Positions 46,448 through 58,300 of a stretch of DNA of 64,000 bases are shown piece after piece. Position 1 is the stretch's first letter. Each line of letters starts with the position of its first letter. The stretch comes from Polydactylus sextarius (Eukaryota > Chordata > Actinopteri > Polynemidae). The stretch spans positions 7,935,501-7,999,500 of the forward strand of contig CM028912.1 in assembly GCA_016801845.1 (NCBI GenBank). Direction: 5' to 3'. Under the pieces are notes generated by a model. The model worked only from the letters and a program-made list of their open reading frames with translations. It made no database searches and was not told where the DNA came from. Made by a program: the position numbers and the translations under genes.

Positions 46448-49236
46448 GATTGGCCCCAGTTCGTCCACTTTTACACACTCATCCTGCGAAAAGATGACAT
46501 GATAGGTGAGATGACATGAGCAAACAAAACAAAAAAGTCCTTAATTTAACCAAATAATATAAAATATCTCAATACAGAAGTCTCTGAGCGCCAGGAGAAT
46601 ACATTTTATATAAAGTTAATTCAGCTTCCATTATCTATTCTATTCAATAATTCACTAAACTGCTGTAAGACTTGCAGCCACCACAGTGTGGTGCTCTGAC
46701 TGAAACCTCTGATAGGAGAAATAGCTGGAGCATGGATATTGATATCATCCTGGACTGAACTGATATTAAACCAACAAAGAAAAAGACCAGAGGCACCCAT
46801 AAATCCAACAGACACTAACATTAAAAATAAGTGGAGATTAGAATTAAGTTTGAATTATTATCCACCACAAAACAAATTGAGGTGCCAAGACTTGGCTCGT
46901 GTGACAGGAAGCTGGTGTGTTTCTGCTAATCCTCAATTTCCTCAGAGCACGACGTCATCACATCAGTGGTGAACCAGCCAAAACAGGATCACACTCTGCT
47001 GTGACACACATCTGCGCTCAAGACAGAGCAAGACGAAAAATAATTAATAATAATAAAAAAAAAATGCTGAAATTGAATTATACCAGAGATACGATTTACA
47101 GTTTCAGACATCATCTGCAATCAGTCTGGTTGTCTCATTTAAGAATCATCTCAGATTAAGGACATAAACTTTACGAGATAACAGCAAACTACTTTTTGTC
47201 CCTCTCGCCACAAGCATTTTTATGAGACTGCTGTGCTGCACTGACATGTTGCAGATTTAATTATGCAGCATGGTATCACCTGATACTCTGAGCTGTAACT
47301 ATCACAGACCGAAAGTCAGATACTGCAAACGCTGCAGTGACTCAGCTACACGTTGCCGAGTCGATATAAGACCACTTGTATTGATAAAAAAAAAAAACAT
47401 TGGCAGACAGGTGAGTGTTTACCTGAGTTACGTGTTAACAAGCATCATGTCTCGTCATTGTCTGTACAGTGACTAAGATAACCCAAGGGGCTCTGTTAAA
47501 GTTGTATTATGGGATCCTTCCAAAAAGAAGCGTGGGAATACTCATAAAAAAATAAAATAAACAAGAAGATATCAAAGTGATGTGAGTGAAGATGTTCTAC
47601 TTGAAACATCTTAGATGTAAGTTATTGAGAAGTCCAATGTGACCTATTTCTAAAAAATTAATGACGTTAACAGAACAATGAAGCCCTGTGAGCAGCATAT
47701 CTGGGAAGTGTCTGGAGTTCCTGTTCGTGTCCTTTCGTCACTTTCCAAGTTTAGATCGTAGTTCTGTTGCTTCCCGCAGGAAAAGCCGGCAGAGAGAGGC
47801 ATTTCCGTCAGTTTTTCAAAAAATCCTGCCTCCATAGATTTCAGCTTGGGAGAAAACCCGCCACCCTGCAGAGGTCAACAAAGGCCGGCCAACATCTAGC
47901 ATGGGGGGGTCAACCTGTGTAAGCAACGAACACAGGGCCTGTCCCCAGGCTGAGTTAGGTTTTATGGACATGTTTTGACAGTTCAGAATAGTCATGAGGA
48001 GTGTCTTTTGAACTCTTGAAGGCTAAACCGCAAATAGACCTAATACCTGAGCTACCTGTGGCCTAAGATTTCTTCTTAAGTACAGGGCGGGCCTAAACTG
48101 CGTGCAGTTTAGCTTTCACTTATAAAAAAAATACCTGAGCCCCTGTGTCCTTTAACATCACGTTTGTTAAACCATTAGGAATATTTCAACATTTTCTTAC
48201 AAGCCTCTGAGCTTAACCAGGCAGAGCCGAGTTTTATGATCTTTAAAATATTAAAAAAAAAAAAAAAAAAAACTTGAAATGACTTAAACCCATTCATTGT
48301 CCTGTCAATCTCACTGTTTCTTTTTTAAGATTAAGAGTGTGTTGGAACCATGGCGCTGCGTGATGTAGAGCCCCGGTTCAGGGGACAATATTGAAACATT
48401 CCTCCTGAGTCAATAATCCGTTTAAAAGTTTATTCTTTAAGCTGAGTTAGAATGCAATTAACTGATACTGAAATCCCGCTTCAGGCCCGGCGCACGACCG
48501 TAATTGTTTGTATTTTTTTCCTGTAACCAGTTGCTTAAATTCAATCACAGGACACTTTTGATCTCAGGTGGAAGCACGCGTACAGACGCACTCGTTAATT
48601 ATGAGTTCGATGATATGAAACGAGAAAAAAAACTGGAATAACAGGCCAACGTAATTGTTACTTAGGAATCAGGATGACTTTTTTTAGACCAACTAATGCT
48701 GATGAATATTAAAAGTTGGGCTTCGGTTGTTTGTGAACGCTTGGATTATTATCGAACGGTTTGTTTCAGCAATCGTATTTGGTGGAAAAACATGCGTAAA
48801 ACCATGTGTTCGCTACGCACGGCTGCATCCACGTCTCAGCCATCAGAGCGCGGGTAAAATAAATAAGGAAGCGTGGATTAATACATGGAAAAAGTTAACT
48901 AATAAAGGAAAGAATGAAATAAGTAAAAGTTAAAAGGAGCAAACCTCTGCTTCCAAAGCGCATCGTGGATCCCATCGCCTCGTCCCGCTTCATACTCCAT
49001 CGCGCAAAACGCAAAAAAACGTGTTGATATAAAAATAAAACAAATGATTTGATAAAGTGCTATCTATCATAGCTGCAAGGTCCCTGTAGCTGCATACGTG
49101 GATATAATCCTATTGTCTTATTGATCTGAAGATCCTGTCACTCAGGGAAATGTTCAACTCACTGCTACAGTGTTCATCTGAGCGCTGAGGGAGGGAAGCA
49201 GGCGTGTGGTGTGTGTCAGGGAGGGGAGGTGTGTAT

Positions 49237-49238
<2 letters not shown>

Positions 49239-49311
<73 letters not shown>
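49239..49311. repeat. Long (TG)n microsatellite
   Basis: 36 uninterrupted TG units, the longest such tract in the window, located upstream of gpr156. Confidence 0.97.
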
Positions 49312-50564
49312 GCTCTCTTTCTCTCTCCCTTGAAAGCTTTCCAACTCCAAACTCCACAAATGTGTTTCAGAGTGTGATGTGACCCATGTGGCACAGGAGG
49401 TTTTGTGCCACTGTGGAGGCAGTGCAGGGGGTCCCTGGAGACTGGGTGGCACACTCTGCCTCCACAGTGCAAATAAATACATCGAATAACAGTGCTCGAT
49501 TTAAAATGGAAAGAGAAACATCATCTCTGTTTTGTTTTCCGGCCAGGGATGGGTTTTAGAGACTGACAAAATATAGTCCTTGCAGACTGCTAAATCACAT
49601 CAAAAGTCAAAAAGAGGTTTCTCTCCGAGTGCAGTAGAGGCAGCAGAGATATTTCTGCAATTGTTCCGCCAGCAATAAGAAGCATGAAGGTGTTATTAAG
49701 ATGTCACAGAGATTTACAGTGTGAGCCTACACACACAGGGTCATTCCTGCTGAGGGAGTGCCACCACCACTGACAGCTGTATGTGGGGAAACTGAAGCAT
49801 ACACAGTGATTATTAGAGAAGAAGAAGAGAATATGTGGCTATTCATTCATCAACCTCTTATTCAGTCTCTCTCTCACCCACAAACACACACCCACATATA
49901 AACAAACACCTTTCTTTTACTGGGATGTGCCGCTGTGCTTTTACTGGGCTGTGCACATTCTCACATAGTTTCAGTCAAAATGTTAACATTGAACATTGTT
50001 AAGATCTGCCGTATAACACATGTGTATCTCTTTGTCTGCTGCCAAAGTTTGTCACACTTTGATGAACCAAACTCAGTTTTCAAAAACAGGGAAGCTCAAC
50101 GTGTAATCAGCCAAAGTTTCGATTTCAACTGCACCTTCACTTTAATTAAAGGGGGAAAAAGTCAACCAGGTAAAACAAGCACAAATGCTCTGTCATAATG
50201 GATTGGCTCCATTGTACACATTATTGGCTTTAATTATGTGTATAAACAAATAATAACACAGATATTCAAATCTGATCTCTCTTGTTATTTACAACAACAG
50301 TTATACAGGACATTACATACATTTTAACTGATGTGATCCAATGGAAACTCTGACCAATACAGTCCAGAGGTCATCAAAAGACAAAATAAATAAATAAAAA
50401 AGAACAACAGCCTGTAAAGTCACCATTTTCATTTACGCTTTAGATCAAATGACAACCATATTAACACACCATTGATGGACTGATTCACTGTTGTCAGCTC
50501 TGTTACACCCAAAGCGTGGCAATCACTCTCAGGTTTCTCTCAAGATCAGGTTCGGGGTAGACTG

Positions 50565-50585
50565 CAGCAGCAGCAGCAGCAGCAG
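50565..50585. repeat. (CAG)7 microsatellite
   Basis: Seven CAG units in the gpr156-lrrc58 spacer, not in a supported coding exon. Confidence 0.9.
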
Positions 50586-51559
50586 GTAGACTGCACTGAC
50601 GCTCAGATTACTGGCAGCTTGAATATTTTATCAGTGTACACGAGGCTGTTACTCAAAAAGCAGGAGTCAAAGAGGAGACGCACGGCTGTGAGGGTGGATA
50701 GGATGAAACAGGACACACGCGCGCTACTGAGGTTTCCACGGTTCAACTCGAACATTAAGATGTTATAATTACCAAATACAGGTGTTACTAATGGTGCCTC
50801 TCTCCTTTCTGGACTATCATATTGTGCACCTGTATCAGCTGGAAGTCCACCAAACAAAATAAAAAACAAGCAGTTTTTTTTTTTTTTTTTTAACACAGAG
50901 ACACCATTTCCTGTTGAACCGTTCCTGACAGGCCACAACACTGTTTCCTGACATGGATTCATCTGCAGCTGTGACTCAATATGTGACCACAGTGCCAGAG
51001 AAACCCACTGCTCCGTTGGTGTTTGACACTGTGTGGGTGGAAATGCATTGTTCTTTGTGTGAAGCATCACCAACCACTTCCAGCCCCAACACTGTCCTTG
51101 CCAGAGCCTGGACGCTCCCCTTTGACATGCCCAGGTTTGCCCACTAACATACCCAGAGACAAATCCTTCTCTGGAACGCTGCAGCTCCTCCTGCAGTGTT
51201 GCCATGGTCCTGGATTAACAGTGCTGGATCAAAGCTCCCCAGCAGGCTCCAGTCATGGTGTTTTTATTGAAGGCAGTGATTATGGTAAATGTAAGAGCAA
51301 AGCATCAGCCCCCTCTCTCTAAGATTTTCTGGTTAAACAGCATAGCAATGTGACAGGAAGTATCTAAATTCTCCCAACTGACAAAAATGAAATTACAAGA
51401 TGAGCATGAAAAGTTCTGTTCATCTTTTTATGGATATTTCAAAAGTAGCTCAAGGCTTATTTAGCTATCAGCCTCTTCTGCTGTGGAATCATCTTCCAGT
51501 TTGGATCCTCCTTGTTTAGGAATATTTGAGCATTTGATACAATTTATCATCAAGAATAG

Positions 51560-51900
51560 CTTAGTCTTGCCTTGAACCATCTCCTAGATAAGCTGCACAC
51601 TGCTGATTCACTGCCTGGACCGCTGGAGGACTTCCTCTCCCCTTATCCTTCTTTCTCTCCATCTGTATGCATTTGTATCCCATTAAAGCAGGTTACTAAC
51701 TTGGCATCTATTCTTCTGTAGTTTTGTGCTTACTTGTCTCTCCTCTCTCTTCCTGTTGGTTGCAGCAGGTGTATTTGCCTTTGGGGCTGCAGAATTTGGA
51801 TCTGTTTTTGCAAACCACCTATGAACCACTGTTACAATATTATTTGCCTTATTGGTTAGTTAGTATTGTAGGGCGCCATAGTCAGACCCAGCTAAGACTG
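51560..51900. repeat. Possible interspersed repeat
   Basis: Phrasing such as 'cattaaagcaggttactaac', 'ctcttcctgttggttgcagc' and 'gtagggcgccatagtcagac' has the flavour of an abundant percomorph intergenic repeat. I cannot name the family and the edges are guesses. Confidence 0.3.
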
Positions 51901-53760
51901 GTTACACACAAGAGATCCACATCACAAACAGGTTGCTCACATTTACATCCAAACCATTATCTGTACTGCTTAAAATGTTTAAGATCACAAGGAGGCTGGA
52001 GTAAACCCAACTGACAGACAATCTCACATTCGTACTTACAGGCAATTAAGAGTTGCCAACTAACCAAACCCTATTTGTCTTCTATAGGAAAACAAAGGAA
52101 ATGCACAGAAAGGCCACAATTATTAGCTTTTACGATTACTCTTAACCGTATCAAGTGATATCTTTAAGTTTTCTCAGCTAGGGGAGATCTAGAGATGAAT
52201 TTGAAAGTGCTTAGAAGAGTCACGATGTGGTTGAAGTTTAGAATTGTTACAGCCCAAGTGTCACAGAAGTGTAGAGGATAGGACGTGTATCATCTAAGCT
52301 ACAAAGATAGGAGAACATGTGGAGAGAGATATGCTTAAATTTTATGTGTGAAATAGAAGGTTTGTGGGGATTAAGAAGAGTATTCACAAAAATAACAAGA
52401 GGAAAGGGGGCGTATGTAAGTTAGTCACAACAGCAGCCAAACTGTTACATTCTAAGAGATTATTATTTGCCCACAATTTTCCCCCCTCTCTCTTTTTCTC
52501 TCAGATCACCTCCCTTGAGCAATGGGCTCCAACCAGACTTGCTGATGTAGGATTAGCAGTGTTAAGACAAGGTTTGATTGTTGTGCGGGTGCTTGCAGTG
52601 TGTGGCTGTCTGGTGCAAAGGCTCAGAGTGTAAATTTGAAACTTCTTATGTGTGAGTCCTGGCACGCACCTTAATGCACACTTACTATACTGAGAGCTGA
52701 CTCGGGACTAGCTGAGGATGATAAGAAGCTTAAAGTATCAAAAAAACCTTTATGTCAATGGACTTTCTTGATCCACTGGTCAGTTAGGATACTGTATGTA
52801 TTCTTTAAAGTTCCTGTGAAGGTGAAGGGACTGGTGCTACTATAAGTGACTAAAATACATTTTTATGGATTCAAAAGTCAAATTATGACACACTTGTGCA
52901 AATTCAAGAGTTATTTTATTTTCTACGAAAGGAACCTGCTTCGAACCCTGGATGTTGGTGACATCTACTCTGCTCATCTACCAGTCACTTTTCTTCCATC
53001 ACGGTTGCATCTCAGGTTGCATTTGTGACAGCATCCTGTTATCTAACAAAAGCATGCCATGTGTGTGTGTGTCCATGCTCACATGCACACAAGCATAAAG
53101 TGTAACACAATCTAAACAATCTAAATATGTACCAGAGTGTTTCCTAGGTACCTGCTGTTGCTACAAAGGTCCTGTGTGCACATGTTTAAAAGAAAGTGAA
53201 GAATGGAAACACGCTGCAAAAACACAGGAACCCAGCTGTGACTTAGTGAAAGACCATTCAAAACAAACAAAATATGTGAAACTCAAAGCATCATTATTGC
53301 CAACCAGGCTGAAAGAAACAGGGAGGGCGAAAAAAGAAACTGAATGAGGCCCCTAAGATAGGAACAGAAAGCGTGAACAGAGATGAGAGAAAACAAACAA
53401 AATAGTTAGTGGCTCTTGGCAAGTGACATAAAAGGATTAACAGATTGTGCGAGGCAGAATGCACTCGCCCTGGCATCTCTCGGTTCAGAGAAGGTCTCTC
53501 GGTATTCAGCCTCGAGAATGAACTCACCTTCATATGCAAATGAAACCTGGATACATTCAAAACGGTTGGACTGGCTCATGTAAACACTCACAAAATACAC
53601 ACTCAAACTAACTCAATAGTTGTTGTGCAGTTCTGGTGAAAAGAAACAGATTGGTCCATCCATAAACATCTTGCCTTTTAGTAAACGGCGTTAAAAGCTG
53701 TTAATCAAATGGTAAAACAAAGATCACACAACTCTAGAAACATTTTAAAGATATTACAAT

Positions 53761-55377
53761 CAGTCTTTATTAATGTTATATATACTGTACAGTCTACATA
53801 CACTATCTGAATGGGGTAAAAGTACATACAATTAATATATATCAATATATTTTTTGTTTAAGTGCAATCTATTCTGCAGGTTGTTTAAATATATGTGTTT
53901 AACATTAGAAAATTTTGGTGGTTCCTTATTTTTCTCTTTATTAAGGTTAAACTCATGAGTACAAAATCACCTTTAAAGGACTTTTTAAATGCAGAATGTT
54001 AATAACTCTGTCACATTTGAGGGTGCATATATCACATTTCTTCATTATCCGTTCCGCTGTGTTAGAGGTCTCCATTAGTAAGGCACTTAAATGTTTGCAT
54101 ATAGACGCTACTGTAACATATAGGCGCATTCTTCTTCTTTTCTAAAGACTACGGGTCTAAAGGAGAAGTTTTACCTCCTTACTAATTAACGCAAACTGTC
54201 CGGGAGGGAGTACAAAAAAAAAAAAAAAAAACAACCTACCCAGCTTTCAACACAAACTGAAAGACAAAGCGGTGATGTAACCAATAAACACAAATGTCAT
54301 CATCTCTGTTTAGAAACGAAGACGAGTTTCTGCCTCAAAAAAAAAACAAAAAAAAAACAATCCTCATCTCTGACTCTGGGCTCCCGTTCACGCACATCTA
54401 TATGTTTACGCCCAGAGAAATCCGACAGCCCTGAACATAAACACGAAGGCTGCCACTGTTTTTTGCTGAATAGCTATTGTTTCTGTGCGAGCACGGTGAA
54501 TGGTTTCCCCTGGTCCACCCCACATCCACTTCCTGTGAGTGAGCCTGGACAAGCATTCTTCCATGTACGCACATAACCCTCATTCTAGCTTGATTTATAA
54601 CAACTATACCAACATGGCAACATTTGATTTTTTCCAGGCTGCTGTGCAATGATCACTGTGTTGACAAAAATGGATAAACTCCGACATTTTCATATTTTGT
54701 GGGACACCTTAACTACACCACAGAGTGTAAAAAAGGCCATGTCACACACTGTACTCTTACTTCGTACTGTAGTAGCAAAATTTGTGTGGAAAAATCTCAC
54801 TGACACTGATGCTAGAAATGAAAGCTTGTTATGTATTTCCAGCACTTAGACACAAAAACACTTTGTTCGTACCCAAACTTTTCAGAAAATACAGACTAAT
54901 GTGCTGTTTTTTTGAAATAGCACCAAGTGTAGTAAAGATAAAGTATGCTTCCCTACAGGGAACAACAAAATCCTGCCGCTCCTGTAAGGTTTAAGGTTTT
55001 TACTGCCCTCCTATGCTCCACTATGAGACCAGCACTTTAATGGAGTTGAGTGACAGACTGTGGATTTACACTGCTACGTGGGAAACATTTCTATTTCCTC
55101 ATGTAATTACGACTGACATGACGAAAAAGGAGCAAATTTCCAAAAGAATTCCCTGAAAACATTTTTCAGAGCCACAGTAGTAAGGGCCACTCTCACATTA
55201 TGTGCGATTCAGCTGCTATATGTAAAACTCTGTGTTTTGTGTGTGCGTGTATATGATTGTGTCTGTGTTTGAGTATGTGCAGTTATGTATTTATGTATAG
55301 TAAAGTCTGACTGCCACGGTCATGTCTGTAGAAATGCCAACTGACTGACAGAGGGTCAGAGGCTGCTCTGTGTTGCA
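53761..55377 (-). other. lrrc58: lrrc58 3' UTR
   Basis: From the TAG at 55380-55378 down to minus-strand AATAAA signals at 53942-53937 and 53771-53766. No competing gene is seen in these 1.6 kb. It contains a poly-A run at about 54216-54232. Confidence 0.6.
53766..53771 (-). terminator. lrrc58: Candidate polyadenylation signal of lrrc58
   Basis: TTTATT on plus gives AATAAA on minus. A second copy lies upstream at 53942-53937, so two transcript ends are possible. Confidence 0.5.
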
Positions 55378-58300
55378 CTATCCCAGAAGCACCCTCTGCA
55401 GGCGGTCGACGGGCACGCTGCTCTCGTCTTCCGACTCGGCGTCGCTCTGCGGGTTGGAGCTGCAGGGAGAGGTGCACTCCGGAGAGCACAGGTAGTGCAT
55501 GAGGGGCAGTCGGTACTTCCCACAGAAGTCCACAAATTTGATCTGACGCACGCATGAATCAAAGTAGACGCCTGGAAAGAAGTCATGAGAAAAAAAAACA
55601 AGCTTAAGTTCAAGAGGTTGGTCAGTGACTTGTATTGTTCTGCGTGACAGATGTATGCATCAACATTATATAACATTATTAAATCATTAAATCATCATTA
55701 CAAATCATATGCAGGCTATAGAACAAGGCAGGAAATGGTAATGGGAAAGACAAGTACAGGATATGTTATCATTTATTGTTTCAAACCAGGGGTGGAGGCT
55801 GAGTGTTAGCAGAAGACAAAAACACATTTATGACAACTCCCAATATATATTTCCAAGATATATTTATTATATATATCTTAAGAGCAACATATAGTGAACT
55901 TTAATTATTTTTTCACATCTTACCGGCACACTTTGGGTTGGGGCACTTGCTGGCCAGGTCCAGGTACCGTAGCAAATTTGAGGGCAGGTCGCAAGGAAAG
56001 TACGGGATATTTCTGCTCTTGATTGTACGTCCTGCCAACTCCAGCAGCGAGGGAGGGTCGTAGGTCATCTCCTTAACAAAGCGCACCACCAGGGGGTTGC
56101 CTCGGAGGCTGAGCTCCTGCAGGTGAACCAGGCAGAGGATCTCCCTCGGCAGGTAAGTGAGCAAGTTGTTGTGGAGACTTAAAGATCGCAGCGAGTGGAG
56201 CCTGGAGAGAGACAGAGAAGCATGTTGGCACTTTAACAAAATATGTCAACAGGAATATGCAAGGGCAATGGGACCAATCTCTGAGGATAAAATACATTAC
56301 AGGTTACACTGGTGGTAAAGTGATGGGGGGGGGGGCTGTAGTTACCTGGTGAGCTGTGGGGGAACACTTTGGATGCGGTTGTCACATAGCACCAAGTAGC
56401 TGAGGCAGGGCAGGTTAGCTACTTCAGGAGGAATAGCTGAGATGAGATTTCCACCCAGATACAACAGCTCAAGACTGGCAGAGGAAGGAAAAAAAAAGTG
56501 GTTAACTCTAAATCGACATGTCTACCACGTAGTATGCCCATATACTCATTCTTAATTAACTTCAAACTGTGTTACATTGTAAAAATAGATATGATACTTG
56601 AATTGTGGGTAGTTAACCTTGTTTCTTTCTGAACCACTTCCTGTTGAAGTGCCAGACTTCACACACATTGATGTGTGAAGTCTGTGTGTAAATCAAGACA
56701 TCATCGGAGGTACAGTCGACTGTGGTTGCTCTGGTTCTTAAATCCTGTTCAGGTTTTCGTTTTCGTTTATCGGTGTGCAATTTACTGATTTAAAAAAAAA
56801 AGCACTACTGATGTTTTGGCTGTTAAAAAAAAGCCTAAGAATATGCCAAGACAGTGAAAGTTCAGTTTAATAAATCCATTATGGAGACGGTGGTTCTTGC
56901 TTTGAATGTAAGTGGAATATTAACCGTTATATATTGTTTAAGAGAAAGATATGGAGGCCAACGTCAACATCCACAGTCTATACTGCTGCATTTATAGATA
57001 CGATAGATGTGCTTCTATTTCAGGCGCTACCAACTCTATAAAAGGGAATTTACTCTGGTCAACAAAGCCAAGTGACAAACTGGTGAAAGTTACTACCACA
57101 TACCACAAGGTGGAGCTGAAGATTCATAGTTTCAAGCTTAATTGGGATCTTGAGCTTTGGTAACAATGTCAAACTTTAAAAAGAGAAGACAGCACAAGAT
57201 GTCCAAATTTATCAGGTCATTGGGACATTTTTTTTCCCGTTACACATGCATCCATGCACCTTCCACTCATAGGGAGGTGAACAAAGACGTTGCATGAAAT
57301 GAATTTTTGGGTTATTAGGTTATTCTTGTCTGGATCTGCATCAAATTTTGCAGGGAGTGAAACTGATGTATTAATGTTTGTTGAATTAAGACAACAAAGG
57401 ACCCTGGTAGATGAATGGTGGTATGGAGCACACAGAAGGGTAATGGGGGAGTGAACCACAGAGATGTGGAGAAAGCAATGGATGGCTGGTCAGCGAAAGT
57501 AAGCTGTCAGGCCATCTGCCTGCTGGAACTGATGACACAGCGACTGCGAGACAGGAAGCCATTATGCTGTCCTTGGTGGCTGAGCACTGAGCAAGTCCCT
57601 CTGTGATGGCAATGGAGACATTCAGAGTCCGCTCACTGCTCAGTGACACAGTGACACAAATCAGCCACCGGGGATTAAGAACGGCTGGTGATGTGGTGTC
57701 TCAAGGACACACACATATAACTATTTCCACTAGTAAGCAAAATTGTAGTCTTTCTTCATTTAATAAAAAAAAAAAAAAAAAAAAAAAAACATCAGGTTGA
57801 GAAAGACAAGGATATCCTGTATATTTTCAATATAATGATGGATCTTTTCTATCAAAATGGCGAGACTTGAATTCTAAGAAGGGATGTTGCTTTTGGAAGA
57901 TGTCTAACAGTGAGATAAAGTCCAACTGTGTCTGACTCAAGCACATTAATTAAGCATTAAGCATATTTGGTGTTTGTGTTATTACTCTCACTGCCAGAGG
58001 GGGGAGACAAACATTGGTACTGTTTATGTTAGTCAGCTAGTCTGAAAAAATATGTCACGATGATGCCTATGGACCTTTTGAGGGAGCTACAACATGTAAG
58101 TAACATGGGAAGCACAGCTATCTCCCAGATGGTGAAGTTTTGCAGCTTTAAAGTGTTTTTGGCCATAAGCCTAAATGATAAGATACTTAACAGCACATAA
58201 CAAGACACAAAGTCATCCCCACCATGAGGTTCAAGCTGTGAAAGACTTAATTATTTCCATAAAATTGTTCTTATTTTTAACAAACCACTTGCTGAGTCCG

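Larger units (their letters stand above)
46484..53760. other. Spacer between gpr156 and lrrc58; must hold the gpr156 promoter
   Basis: About 7 kb without a recognisable protein. It includes poly-A at 48252-48272, a 36-unit (TG)n at 49239-49311, (CAG)7 at 50565-50585 and a probable interspersed repeat at about 51560-51900. The gpr156 5' UTR exon and promoter should be here, but I could not choose among several weak donor-like sites. A minus-strand frame of 200 codons at 50603-51205 is not recognisable. Confidence 0.6.

Noticed and set aside
50603..51205. 200-codon minus-strand open frame ending near an 18-base A run (50892-50875)
   Set aside because: The protein matches nothing I know and has a lysine run coded by the A tract. 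No splice or promoter context supports it. It might be a retroposed fragment, but the sequence alone cannot show that.
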